NCBI RefSeq assembly: GCF_036373705.1
Contig: NC_089863.1
Coordinates: 4,716,357 to 4,780,356 of the forward strand
Direction of reading: 5' to 3'
Length of the DNA: 64,000 bases
Source of the DNA: Amia ocellicauda
Lineage: Eukaryota > Chordata > Actinopteri > Amiiformes > Amiidae
Shown here one piece after another: positions 1 to 10,850 of the stretch (positions within the stretch are counted from its first letter, which is position 1; each line of letters begins with the position of its first letter). The position numbers and the translations under genes are program-made. A model generated the notes under the pieces. It was not told the DNA's origin, did not search any database, and saw only the letters and a list, made by a program, of their open reading frames with translations.

Positions 1-69
1 ATTTGAAGCCACGCCTCCGAAGAGACTGGAGCCTTAATCCAGCGACTCAGACCGCTCGGCCACGCTACC
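1..69 (-). tRNA. tRNA-Leu(AAG), 3' end cut by the window edge
   Basis: The reverse complement reads as a leucine tRNA with A box, anticodon stem around loop TTAAGGC (anticodon AAG), the long class-II variable arm and the start of the T arm. The 3' acceptor strand lies outside the window. It is the unit-1 counterpart of 1788-1869. Compared with that copy it differs at four positions, one of which (GCC for CCC) falls in the T stem, so function of this copy is uncertain. Confidence 0.8.
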
Positions 70-469
70 CGGGGAAGGACCTTGTCTTACCGCTTTGTAT
101 GTCTGGATGTATGTAAGCATGCATGCACGCATACATGCATGCACGCATGCATGTATGTATGAAGTTATTGTCATGATGATTTCAATGATCAAATCCTATG
201 CATTTAATCTAGTTTCGTCAAAAGACGTCGATTAAGGTGAAGTCTTGTGTCTGCGTGCAAACAGACTACGAGTCCACTGCGCAGTATGTGCGGGTCACAA
301 TACAATCCTTTCGAGCCCGTACAGATTGGGATGTTTTCATGCTAAATGTACTCGGTGCATCTTCAACAGCAGCAAAGGTCAACAGCGCTGTTGAAAATGT
401 TGATACGCAGAAGCGTCCACCACGTGAGATGACTGATGCAGGTGTGACCGTAGACATCGTGGTGGGTGT

Positions 470-551
470 GGTAACGTGGCCGAGTGGTCTAAGGCCTTTC
501 ATTTAAGCTCCAGTCTCTTTGGAGGCGTGGGTTGGAATCCCACCGTTGCCA
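470..551 (+). tRNA. tRNA-Leu-like gene, altered anticodon arm, possibly a pseudogene
   Basis: The acceptor stem GGTAACG/CGTTGCC pairs fully and the body matches tRNA-Leu(AAG) closely, including the long variable arm. The anticodon arm is changed: the 5' stem strand TTTCA no longer pairs well with TCCAG and the seven-base loop TTTAAGC now puts TAA in the anticodon position (Leu UAA) instead of AAG. The T loop reads TTGGAAT where TTCGAAT is near invariant, which damages the internal B-box promoter. Both changes suggest a decaying copy, though leucine identity would be kept if it were made. Confidence 0.6.
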
Positions 552-665
552 ACTTCCTTTAGCCATTAAAGTCATGGTGCTTTCCTAGTTGCACCTCGTC
601 GTTCCATTTCACACGTTACTTTTCTGGACATGTACTTTGCATGTCAACGGGGAGCGATCTCGGCA

Positions 666-747
666 GACGAGGTGGCCGAGTGGTTAAGGCGATGGACTGC
701 TAATCCATTGTGCTGTGCACGCGTGGGTTCGGATACCATACTCTTCG
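666..747 (+). tRNA. tRNA-Ser(GCU)-like gene with imperfect 3' half
   Basis: The 5' two thirds are those of a vertebrate tRNA-Ser(GCU): acceptor GACGAGG, A box, anticodon stem TGGAC/TCCAT region with loop containing GCT, and long variable arm. The 3' strand is degraded: the acceptor reads ACTCTTC against the expected CCTCGTC (two mismatches) and the T arm reads TTCGGAT with ACCAT as the closing strand. It may be a weak or dead copy. The same lesions are present in unit 2, so they predate the tandem duplication. Confidence 0.65.
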
Positions 748-1787
748 GATCACAACAACCTTTTACAGAAGAGCAATGATTGCTGCCTCAATAAAGTGTT
801 CATCTCTTTCCATTACGTTGCAATCCTGTTCCGTCCTGTCTCAAAATGTTGTCATTACCCTCGAGTGGAATATCCGGGGTGGCGGTGTGCATGGTGGGAG
901 ATGGCCTGCGAGGGTGCAGGGCGTGTCTGCTTGCTTTGGGTCTTGGGTGGGGGCTGGTGTGGCTGAAATGCCAGCGCTGAATTTTTGGTCCTGGGGCGAG
1001 GTATATGAGAAAAGGCCCCACTATCAAGATTTCAAGTGACCACACCACCCTCAATCAATTCCCCGCAAAGCCCAAGTTACTGGTGGGCACTTCAGCAGCC
1101 AAAGAGCCACACCTTGGAGCAATTAGAAGATGGAATGAAACGAAAGCAATGACATTAAGATCTACACCTCCATAAAACAAGAGGCAAAGCTCTCACCCTT
1201 GGGGAAGGTGCACGTACAGCCCAGATAGCATCAGGAATGTAAAGTTCATGTTTCGGACGGTGTTAATGAGCTCTTCTAATCTCTCATTTTTATTACATTC
1301 ATCATTCGCTTCTCTCTATTCAATATGGTTGTGTATTATGGTTGGCATTATATTGCCTTTTATTTTGTGTTTTGATTTGCTTTCACCTCATTGTCTCATT
1401 TCTTATTCCCAACTGTTATTATTTAGCTTGCACGTGTGCCTTATTATCATTTGTTTTCGTTTGAGGGAATCAGCGCCGCACAACACCCCTGGGTCCACCT
1501 GCACTCCATCACCAAGCGTTCCTCGGGTACTTGGGCCATAAGTAATGAACGTCAGGTGTGCGTCTGTGTGTTTCTGCTCCCAGGTTGCGTGCGCCGCTTT
1601 TCCATCCACGACCCCAGTCTTGACCCTGCATCTACGAAACACTGCATTAAGATCCTGTGTGGCCACATTCGCAACTGTATACAGACCACTGTGTGTTTTT
1701 GGTTCATTTGGATGCCGCCTGGGAGTCTTGCTGAAACCAAGCAACGTCGTCAACCTGGTCGTTGAAGACGGGCAAAAACATGGCTAT

Positions 1788-1869
1788 TAGCAGCGGTGGG
1801 ATTTGAACCCACGCCTCCGAAGAGACTGGAGCCTTAATCCAGCGCCTCAGACCGCTCGGATACGCTACC
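1788..1869 (-). tRNA. tRNA-Leu(AAG)
   Basis: Complete class-II tRNA on the minus strand: acceptor GGTAGCG with CGCTGCT (one G-U pair), anticodon stem CTGGA/TCCAG around TTAAGGC (anticodon AAG), variable arm GTCTCTTCGGAGGC type, T arm GTGGG-TTCAAAT-CCCAC. The D arm reads TATCCGAGCGG where TGGCCGAGCGG is usual, a possible weakness in the A box. It sits exactly at the junction between the two 1.8-kb units. Confidence 0.85.
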
Positions 1870-2269
1870 CGGGGAAGGACCTTGTCTTACCGCTTTGTAT
1901 GTCTGGATGTATGTAAGCATGCATGCATGCATACATGCATGCACGCATGCATGTATGTATGAAGTTATTGTCATGATGATTTCAATGATCAAATCCTATG
2001 CATTTAATCTAGTTTCGTCAAAAGACGTCGATTAAGGTGAAGTCTTGTGTCTGCGTGCAAACAGACTACGAGTCCACTGCGCAGTATGTGCGGGTCACAA
2101 TACAATCCTTTCGAGCCCGTACAGATTGGGATGTTTTCATGCTAAATGTACTCGGTGCATCTTCAACAGCAGCAAAGGTCAACAGCGCTGTTGAAAATGT
2201 TGATACGCAGAAGCGTCCACCACGTGAGATGACTGATGCAGGTGTGACCGTAGACATCGTGGAGGGTGT

Positions 2270-2351
2270 GGTAATGTGGCCGAGTGGTCTAAGGCGCTTC
2301 ATTTAAGCTCCAGTCTCTTTGGAGGCGTGGGTTGGAATCCCACCTTTGCCA
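2270..2351 (+). tRNA. tRNA-Leu-like gene, unit 2 copy, likely pseudogene
   Basis: Second-unit copy of the gene at 470-551 with the same shifted TAA anticodon and the same TTGGAAT T loop. It has further substitutions in the acceptor (GGTAATG against CTTTGCC leaves a T-T mismatch). This copy is more decayed than its partner. Confidence 0.55.
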
Positions 2352-2465
2352 ACTTCCTTTAGCCATTAAAGTCATGCTGCTTTCCTAGTTGCACCTCGTC
2401 GTTCCATTTCACACGTTACTTTTCTGGACATGTACTTTGCATGTCAACGGGGAGCGCTCTCGGCA

Positions 2466-2547
2466 GACGAGGTGGCCGAGTGGTTAAGGCGATGGACTGC
2501 TAATCCATTGTGCTGTGCACGCGTGGGTTCGGATACCATACTCTTCG
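2466..2547 (+). tRNA. tRNA-Ser(GCU)-like gene, unit 2 copy
   Basis: Identical over the tRNA body to the copy at 666-747, with the same mismatches in the acceptor and T stems. Whether it is charged or processed cannot be judged from sequence. Confidence 0.65.
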
Positions 2548-3600
2548 GATCACGGCAGCCTTTTACAGAAGAGCAATGATTGCTGCCTCAATAAAGTGTT
2601 CATCTCTTTCCATTACGTTGCAATCCTGTTCCGTCCTGTCTCAAAATGTTGTCATTACCCTCGAGTGGAATATCCGGGGTGGCGGTGTGCATGGTGGGAG
2701 ATGGCCTGCGAGGGTGCAGGGCGTGTCTGCTTGCTTTGGGTCTTGGGTGGGGGCTGGTGTGTCTGAAATGCCAGCGCTGAATTTTTGGTCCTGGGGCGAG
2801 GTATATGAGAAAAGGCCCCACTATCAAGATTTCAAGTGACCACACCACCCTCAATCAATTCCCCGCAAAGCCCAAGTTACTGGTGGGCACTTCAGCAGCC
2901 AAAGAGCCACACCTTGGAGCAATTAGAAGATGGAATGAAACGAAAGCAATGACATTAAGATCTACACCTCCATAAAACAAGAGGCAAAGCTCTCACCCTT
3001 GGGGAAGGTGCACGTACAGCCCAGATAGCATCAGGAATGTAAAGTTCATGTTTCGGACGGTGTTAATGAGCTCTTCTAATCTCTCATTTTTATTACATTC
3101 ATCATTCGCTTCTCTCTATTCAATATGGTTGTGTATTATGGTTGGCATTATATTGCCTTTTATTTTGTGTTTTGATTTGCTTTCACCTCATTGTCTCATT
3201 TCTTATTCCCAACTGTTATTATTAAGCTTGCACGTGTGCCTTATTATCATTTGTTTTCGTTTGAGGGAATCAGCGCCGCACAACGCCCCTGGGTCCACCT
3301 GCACTCCATCACCAAGCGTTCCTCGGGTACTTGGGCCATAAGTAATGAATGTCAGGTGTGCGTCTGTGTGTTTCTGCTCCCAGGTTGCGTGCGCCGCTTT
3401 TCCATCCACGACCCCAGTCTTGACCCTGCATCTACGAAACACTGCATTAAGATCCTGTGTGGCCACATTCACAACTGTATACAGACCACTGTGTGTTTTT
3501 GGTTCATTTGGATGCCGCCTGGGAGTCTTGCTGATACCAAGCAACGTCGTCAACCTGGTCGTTGAGGACGGGCAAAAACATGGCTGCTGTCAGCGGTGGG

Positions 3601-4021
3601 TTCGCTCTGAACTTTGCATCCCTTTGGGTGCACTGATACCCTGTTCCAGGACAGAAGCAGCTGTTTCCATCGGATTGCTTGAGTGTGTCCAAACGTGGGG
3701 CCAGTGGCGCAATGGATAACGCGTCTGACTACGAATCAGAAGACTGTAGGTTCGACTCCTACCTGGCTCGACAGCATCTACAACCAACTCTCACTCTTTT
3801 CTTCTCATATCTGGTGACCAGCAGCACTACATCATAGTGTGCCGGACCAGGCATGGGAGGACCATCAAAGTCACCGCTACCACACTCCAATCTCATTCCA
3901 TGATGATTATCAAACCATTGCACCAGTGTGACTGAGGTGCAACATACATTCAGTGTTCATGGCTCCATCTGCTCATTCAATTCAACCTGTACCCGACTGC
4001 TGTCTCTCACCTGAAACGTAG
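3601..4021 (+). repeat. tRNA-Arg module, copy A
   Basis: About 420 bp starting with ttcgctctgaactttgcatc and carrying a tRNA-Arg gene in its first half. A nearly identical block lies at 5193-5612. In copy B about 110 bp that follow here (roughly 4022-4130) are missing, after which a shared taagactctgtt reappears. Copy B is cut at its right end by the start of the large inverted repeat. Confidence 0.85.
3698..3770 (+). tRNA. tRNA-Arg(ACG)
   Basis: Well-formed 73-nt tRNA: acceptor GGGCCAG/CTGGCTC with a G discriminator, D arm TGGCGCAATGGATAACGCG, anticodon stem TCTGA/TCAGA around CTACGAA (anticodon ACG), T arm GTAGG-TTCGACT-CCTAC. A and B boxes are intact, so it is probably active. Confidence 0.93.
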
Positions 4022-4189
4022 TCAACAGAAATGCGCACTTGTATCACACCTTGTCGACACTGTTAATGTGTCATTGATACCCAATGATCTGACATGATGC
4101 TTAATCCGTTTAATCTCAATTCTTTCATAATAAGACTCTGTTACTATAAGACACTTCCACAACACTACATTCATTTGAACAGATAATCA

Positions 4190-4430
4190 CTTTTGAATAC
4201 AGTGTGGAGTAGTGGTTTGGGCTCTGTACCCTGTAGCAGAGCACGGTGTGTGCAAACCCTGGTACGCTTACTACTCTTGAGCAAGGAACTTTAGCTAGAT
4301 TGCACCAGTTAATGCCCACCCATGCCAATGGGTTAAGTGTAAGGAAAACAAAATGTGGTAATATCTCGTTAACATCTGTAAGTCACCCTGGCTATGGTGT
4401 CTGCTAAGAAATCGAATTAAAAATACGTTA
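4190..4430 (+). repeat. tRNA-derived SINE with LINE-2-like tail
   Basis: The sequence has the layout of fish SINEs: a tRNA-like head (agtggtttgggctctgtacc), a middle ttgagcaaggaactttagct core, and a tail ending gtaagtcaccctggctatgg then tgtctgctaagaaat, the 3' end type shared with L2 LINEs. A short piece with the same tail on the other strand occurs at 48484-48545. Family name not determined. Confidence 0.7.
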
Positions 4431-5076
4431 ATATGAATCTGCATTGATTTATTTCTATGTTCAACATGTATAATTCATGTATTTATTTATTATCTTCTCT
4501 CTGCATTTATATTTAATTCTGCCTTGGATTATCCTCCATACATGATAACCTGTCGCACAAATGAATGTACAATGCATTCTGGCCCTTCTCATCACTACAA
4601 CAAGCAAAGCCAAAATATGAAAGAGAACGTGACTTGAAAAGGTGAGGTGGTGTTTTTCTCTTTATATCTCTATTTACAGAGTAGACGAAATGCAGAGGAG
4701 GAAATATAAATAGGAAAGAAGAAAAAATGTCTACAAAGAACTGTAAATGCACAGAGGGAAATGTGAACATAAAATTGGTGTTACATACGGACATACGTTT
4801 TTCTTAGATCTATGTAAAAATGTAATATTTTATAGTATAGAGCGAAGTAATATGAACTGATACAGAATATTTGAAGAAGTCTAAATACATCTGTTTGGTC
4901 AAAACAGAATACACTGTATTGTTCTTGTTGTGAATACATTGGGGTGGATATATTTACGAATGCTATGGTGGTTGTGATAAAGAAGTGAAAAATGACGACA
5001 CCTCGTATGCTTGTGAGGATCTCAGCATGGCTGTCCTGCGGGCTGAAGACGGGTCTGGTAGCAGATGAAGAAGCTC

Positions 5077-5149
5077 TGGAGAATGCGGGCATCGGTCCCG
5101 CCACCTCTCGCATGCTAAGTGAGCGCTCTACCATCTGAGCTAATTCCCT
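5077..5149 (-). tRNA. tRNA-Ala(AGC)
   Basis: On the minus strand the sequence reads AGGGAATTAGCTCAGATGG then TAGAGCGC, an anticodon loop TTAGCAT (AGC), and T arm GCGGG-ACCGATG-CCCGC ending ATTCTCCA. It matches tRNA-Ala closely. The first acceptor pair is A against C where G-C is usual, the only clear flaw. It lies between the SINE and the second tRNA-Arg module. Confidence 0.85.
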
Positions 5150-5192
5150 GCTGCTTCCTGTGGCAGCACCGCCCTGTGCAGCGCCGGCTGCA

Positions 5193-5624
5193 GGTTCGCT
5201 CTGAACTTTGCATCCCTTTGGGTGCACTGATACCCTGTTCCAGGACAGAAGAAGCTGTTTCCATCGGATTGCTTGAGTGCGTCCAAACGTGGGGCCAGTG
5301 GCGCAATGGATAACGCGTCTGACTACGAATCAGAAGACTGTAGGTTCGACTCCTACCTGGCCCGACAGCATCTACAACCAACTCTCACTCTTTTCTTCTC
5401 ATATCTGGCGACCAGCAGCACTACATCATAGTGTGCCGGACCAGGCATGGGAGGACCATCAAAGTCACCGCTACCACACTCCAATCTCATTCCATGATGA
5501 TTATCAAACCATTGCACCAGTGTGACTGAGGTGCAACATACATTCAATGTGTTCATGGCTCCATCTGCTCATTCAATTCAACCTGTACCCAACTGCTGCC
5601 TCTCACCTGAAATAAGACTCTGTT
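5193..5624 (+). repeat. tRNA-Arg module, copy B
   Basis: Copy of 3601-4021 with a handful of substitutions and a 110-bp internal deletion near its end. The module stops at about 5624, where the left arm of the large inverted repeat begins. Confidence 0.85.
5292..5364 (+). tRNA. tRNA-Arg(ACG), second copy
   Basis: Same gene as 3698-3770 apart from one base in the 3' acceptor strand (CTGGCCC), which turns a G-U pair into G-C. Fully paired and probably active. Confidence 0.93.
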
Positions 5625-6561
5625 GAAGTAGCGAGAAACGGCGCTCAGCTCCTTAAATACCTCCGAGCCCTGATTGGCGGAGGGCAGCGATTGGACAGAT
5701 CCGAAATGGGGCTAATCATTCAATCAATTAATCAATCAATTTATGTTTATCAGAATAGTGCCATTGTCAAGGCAGAGCGATTTAGAGATTGATACGATTA
5801 ATGCAAGGTGTGTAAATAAATAAATAACCCACTAGACACGAAGGAGAGAATAAAAACTGGCCCTGAAGCAGATCATGAAAGTCAACTTCATTGTTTTTAT
5901 TAAGGGCTGATTACTGATTGCATTAATTAATGCAGAGTCCTAAAAATCGCACCATGTTCGTGTCATGTGTCTTAACGAGCTCCTCTGTATGAGGGTGCCA
6001 GTGAAATGACAGTGGCGGGGCTGTCTCACCCTGCTGTGTGTTGATGTGTGACGTGTTCCTGGGAAACACCCTACAGGTGCGTTTATTCACTGTAGTGGAA
6101 AATATCAATTTGACAGGCAGCTGACATCTCTAAATTAAATAATAACAATACAGCCCCATTTCGAAGCAGACGACCAAGTTACTTTAACTGCGATGTATTC
6201 AATTGGATAATAGTGGCCGTGGTAGTGCAGGTGCACTCCACTAATAACCCCAGGGAGCACGGACATCTGAACGAAATCAACCCAGTACATTGCAGTCATA
6301 ATGAAAATATTGCTAACATGATTCTTTGAAATATAATACAATCAGGAAGCCTCCTTGACAAATTACTTTGTTAAAGCCTCCTTGCCATTATTTAATAAAA
6401 CGAATAATAATCATAATAATAATCTGTATATTTTGATCACTCTGTGTCCCTGTCGGTCGTTGACCTGCGACTGGCCGTGTCGGGGCGCATTCCCACGCCG
6501 GGCCGGACCTGTTCACACTGACCACTCCGGGCTGGTCTCTGATTGGCTCCCAGTGGCGGCA

Positions 6562-8841
6562 CCTGCACCGTCGCCTCCCCCGGGGGCGAGTCGTTCGTGA
6601 TCACCGCCGAGCTGCAGGACTGCGGGAGCGAGCTGTCGGTAGGCGCTGCCCTTCACAGTATAGTGAAGTCTAGTGCTATAGTGCTCTGGGTCCCGGTCCC
6701 TCCAGCAGGACTCCCTGGCATAGTTCTGCTGGAGCCCAACACATTGGGTGTCCGCTTAGATGCGTGTGACCCCTGTATTGGCTGTGATGGACCTACCGAG
6801 TAGTTCAGTGGTTCTCAACCCTGGATCTGGAGTATTCCCTACCCTGCTGGGTTTCGTTCTAGCCGAGCTCTTAATTACTTAATTGAACCCTTACTTTAAT
6901 TGACTTAAAATGTGTGTAACTGATCAGAAGTTGATTCCTTATACAAGCTTATAATTTCAAATGAAGGCTTTGATTTGATTATTGGTTAAACTTAAGGGTG
7001 TTCTTGTGCTCCGTTGGAACAAAACCATAGGGTGAGGGGGCAGGGGGGGGGGCTTCCAGGTCCTGGGTTGAAAACCACTAGTTTAGCTCTCTAGTGCTCT
7101 TCCAGAAGCAACTCCTTCACTGCCCTATCTGTTCCTCCCAGTAGGCTGTGCTGCAATATACTGTCCAGTATGATGCTCTGAATTTATCCTAATTGTCATG
7201 GTCTGAACTGTAACTAGACATGCAATGCAAGAGTTGTTAACCAGCTTAAATGCTGCTTCTCTTTGGCTGCCCCAGTTCACCGAGGACTTGCTGGTGTACT
7301 CCAACACCCTGTTCTACACTCCGGCCCCTTCCCCCGGTGGCATCATCCGGATGAACAACGCCTCCATCCCACTCGAGTGCCACTATAACAGGTGAGCAAG
7401 GCCTATTGGCCACAGGCCTGATGTCATTCAGGAGATCTGATGTGCAGGTTCCCACCCCTCCCCTCTTGTGCTCTAAACCTGGGCTGTGTTTGGATTTGAG
7501 GTCCAGGCCAGTGCTTTTTTTTTTTTTTTTTTTTTCCCCACCCCCTAGTTTCAACACATGATGTAGAGTAAACCATGCCTTTCCAAGATGCAACCCATGT
7601 TTTTGTAAGTTGCTGGATTGAGTTCTCCAGACTGGAGGACTCGATGAGCTCAATTCTCTGCTGTAAATGCTGATGAGGGACCCCTCTCTCCTGCAGGACG
7701 GCCAATGTGAGCAGTGATGCCCTGAAGCCCACCTGGGTCCCCTTCACCTCCACTCGCACTGCTGAGGATGTCCTGGACTTCTCCCTGCAGCTCATGACTG
7801 GTACCCCTACAGAGGTCCAGGTGGTGCCTGTGTGGTCAATGCTGGCACTGACACTTGCATCTCCCTGCAGATGACTGGAGCTCCCAGAGGCCCTCCAACG
7901 TCTTCTACCTGGGGGACATGCTGCACCTCAAGGCCTCGGTCAACCTGACCGGCCACCTGCCCCTGCGGCTGTTCGTGGACCGCTGTGTGGCCACCCTTGA
8001 GCCGAACCAGACCTCCTCGCCCAGCTACGCCTTCATTGAGAACCATGGGTGAGTCTGGGGGGCCTATTGTGAGCTCCTGTCTGTCCCCCTAGACTAGGAC
8101 TTGCCAGATTCACACCTCGCTGAGACCTGTGGCCCCTCCCCAATACAGACTCTCCCTGCAGGTGCTTTGTGGACTCCAAGGCTACTGGATCCAGCTCGCG
8201 CTTCCTGCCACGGCCCCAGGATTCTAGTCTCCGCATGCAGCTGGAGGCCTTCCGCTTCCACCAGGATGCCCGCAGCTCCGTGAGTCCCTGCGCTCTCCTC
8301 TGGGCTGTGTGAGTGACCCTGCCCCCTCCCCCACGCTCATGTGCTGTCCTGTCCCTCGGTCTCTCCCTCCTGCAGCTCTACATCACCTGCCACCTGACCA
8401 TGGCGCTTGCCTCCCAGAACGATGCCCAGAACAAGGCCTGCTCCTTTGTGCAGAGGTGAGGGGGTGGTCTATTGGGGGTGAAGCTGGTGCAACTCCAAAA
8501 TGCTTCCCACCCCCCCCCTCTGTTCAACAATCCAATCCTCCTTCCCAAGGTGGCAGTCTGTGGATGGCAGTGACCAGGTGTGCAGCTGCTGTGACTCCAG
8601 CTGTGACCCCGCCTCCAGGGCCCGGGGCTTGAGGCGCAGGAGCCGAGGGGCCCCATCTCCAGAGCAGGGTGGGTGCAGGAAGCTGACTGAACTCTTAAAC
8701 CTTGTGCTGGTCTGAGATGGATCCCCCCCTCACGGGCCCTAATGCCCTGCCTGTCTCCCTGCAGGGGTGGTGCAGGAGGCCGACGCCATACTGGGCCCGT
8801 TCTTCATCATGGGCCGATCTCAGCCCAACACTGCCCAGTAG
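6562..8841 (+). pseudogene. zp3: ZP3-type egg-coat gene, promoter and most of exon 1 deleted
   Basis: Exons 2-8 match the intact right-arm copy and keep frame and splice sites: 7276-7391, 7697-7800, 7871-8048, 8162-8279, 8376-8455, 8550-8668 and 8765-8841 (stop TAG). Only the last ~75 bp of exon 1 remain (to 6638). A 418-bp segment present in the right arm, holding the TATA box, start codon, signal peptide and the first part of the ZP domain, is missing; the junction has CCTG shared by both sides. Coding exons downstream look undamaged, so the loss is recent or another start is used. Polyadenylation signal AATAAA at 9112. As it stands it cannot make a secreted ZP3 and is best called a pseudogene. 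Confidence 0.85.
6806..7081. mobile_element. Palindromic hAT-like MITE (intron of ZP3 remnant)
   Basis: Starts cagtggttctcaaccctgga and ends with the inverted form ...gggttgaaaaccacta. Both halves contain the ctgctgg...ttccaac...cttaattacttaattga motif in opposite sense. The terminal cagtgg resembles hAT ends; a flanking 8-bp repeat is only approximate (tagttcag/tagtttag). The same insertion is in the right arm at 22700-22974, so it predates the inversion duplication. Confidence 0.7.
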
Positions 8842-10850
8842 CTGCCTTTGGAGAGGGGGTTAGTGGCACTTTAAACTGGACCCCAGCTCTATATCCATGC
8901 AACACCTGAGTTGGTCGTGACTCGGCTCAAACCCTAAGTAACTTGGGTATATTTGTCTGACTTCCTGCCCTTGTAGGAAGCAGACTCGAATGCTGGCTGT
9001 GGTCTGTGAAGTAACCCCTCTCTCTCTCCCTGCAGGCTGTGCTGGGGCTGTGGCCCTGTCTGTGGGCAGGACTCCTACTGTACAAATGCAATCTGTCTCC
9101 TGTACATTGAGAATAAAAGTCAAAGCAATTAAATGGTCTCTGTCTCACCTCAGTGGGTGTGGGAGGGGTGCTGGGTAGTGTCCACTAGTCCTAAATGGTT
9201 AAATCTGACTCTTTGGTCAATGTCACCCTTCTAGTGTGAGTCCCTGCCCCAGGTGTGTGTTTGGCAGGATTATATGGATTTGTTATTGGGCAAAATAAAT
9301 TGCCTCTTGTCAATTCTGTAAGTGAAATGCACATAGTCAGGATGGGTTTTTGTTTGGTTTTGAAAATGTGCCATTCAGACGTGTACAACAAACTGGTGCA
9401 CAAAGTGACTTTTTGTGATCTTCTACACAATCCCATAACTAGGCACTGTGCTCCTGCTCAATGGTGTTTTCTGGGCTTTTTTTACTTTCCCAATGTTTGA
9501 AGTACTGTTATTAAGGCTCTATGCTGCTTTATTATGGTTTTAAGGTGCACATTATATTGACAGAACAGCTGTTAAATGATCTGCTGAGTGTGGCATGCTG
9601 AATTGAGATTCTATTCAAAAATGAATAGCATTTTGTAGAGATTCTCAGGACCTTGGGGTGATTGTTTCAGTCACTCCAGTGTACCATAGGACACCAGGAC
9701 AATGTTGCTTTTGACCTCTCCTGTCTGTGTACTACATTGGTTAGAGCCCACCTCTGAACAGTGATGCAAATTCTCCCTCCATACACTCCTGCTTTCCATA
9801 CAAATAAGAAATTGTCTGAGTGGAGGTGGAACAATTGTGATTTCAGTTCACGTGACCTCAGGCCCCTCCTCAATGCCACGAATGCTGGTTGGCTGACCAT
9901 CATTGCACAGGACTGCAGAGCAGCGATGTGCCCTGCAAGGAGGGAAAACATCCAGTGTGATGTTCAAGACAACTTGAGGTCTGATGGACTGTTGATGAGT
10001 GTGGAATATACGGTGTTTGTGCAGCTTTTTTGACGCTTTGTTCTTGCAGTGAGTTGTCTGCTTGGAGTCTTTTATTCTCTGTATCTACAGCATCATTGCA
10101 TTTGTAAAGGACAGAGGTGAAATGGAGTGGTTTCTTTCTGGATATCCCTGCTCCTGAGTGATGTTCCATCTGAATTTGGTAAAATCATGGAAAGAATACA
10201 GCCCATGCTGTGATGGTTACGTGCCTTTTATGGTACATACTGTAATTATCATATCAACAGGTGGGTTAGCCATAGTAGGGTATATTGATGGTAGTAGTTA
10301 GTATTTATTGTGCCATTATGTAAAACAAATGATTGAAGTAACTTTTCATTAGGTAACAAGTTGTATGTTGTGATGGAAAGATGATTTCTGTGTTTCATGT
10401 TTTGAGTGTCTTGGTGCAATCTGCAAATTAAATCTGCCATTTTGGCCAACCCGTTTCAATTTAGGGCTGTGTGTTCATTGTTTTGAAAGTGTGAATTCTG
10501 CTTGGACAAATGTGCTCAAGCAATTAAGTAAAACTGCAATAAGGGGGTGGTGTTGTCAAGTACATCCACAGAGGCTGCTACACAAATAATTGTGGAGGTC
10601 GTCAGCTTCCCGACTGCCTCGCTCTGAGCACTACGGCAAGCCCAGCTGGAGGGAAAGGGTCAGCACGGGTCTGTGTCGCTCTGATGTTCCTCGTCCAATC
10701 GTCATCCATCTCTGACTGTCGCTGACTGAAACTCCTTTGTCAACAGTCACCGCTCCCCCACTGGACACCAGGACTCGCTCGTGGGCTGCGTATGTAGCGT
10801 GGGTCTTCAGTCTTTATTTTGGGGGTGGGGGGCGTTGTGGCCGGGTCCTC
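8842..10850. other. Intergenic stretch between ZP3 remnant and MS4A (left arm)
   Basis: Contains the ZP3 3' untranslated region and its polyadenylation signal near 9112. Beyond this, about 1.7 kb shows only short unsupported reading frames and no recognised repeat. It is mirrored almost unchanged at 18965-20935. Confidence 0.7.

Larger units (their letters stand above)
1..3600. repeat. Tandem duplication of a 1,800-bp tRNA-bearing unit
   Basis: Bases 1-1800 and 1801-3600 align position for position with no gap; by eye I count about 25 substitutions, so near 98.6% identity. Each unit carries a minus-strand tRNA-Leu(AAG) at its left end, a plus-strand tRNA-Leu-like gene and a plus-strand tRNA-Ser(GCU), followed by about 1 kb in which I see no gene. 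The right end of unit 2 keeps only the last 13 or so bases of a third tRNA-Leu before the sequence changes into the tRNA-Arg module, so the array ends inside a tRNA gene. The array probably continues left of the window. Confidence 0.95.

Noticed and set aside
237-506. 89-residue frame repeated in both 1.8-kb units
   Set aside because: It ends inside the tRNA-Leu-like gene, has no domain, and its repetition follows from the DNA duplication.
9036-9108. Hydrophobic frame (AVLGLWPCLWAGLLLY) after the ZP3 stop, preceded by ccctgcag
   Set aside because: Could be an alternative last exon with a membrane anchor, but no donor in the correct phase precedes the stop codon.
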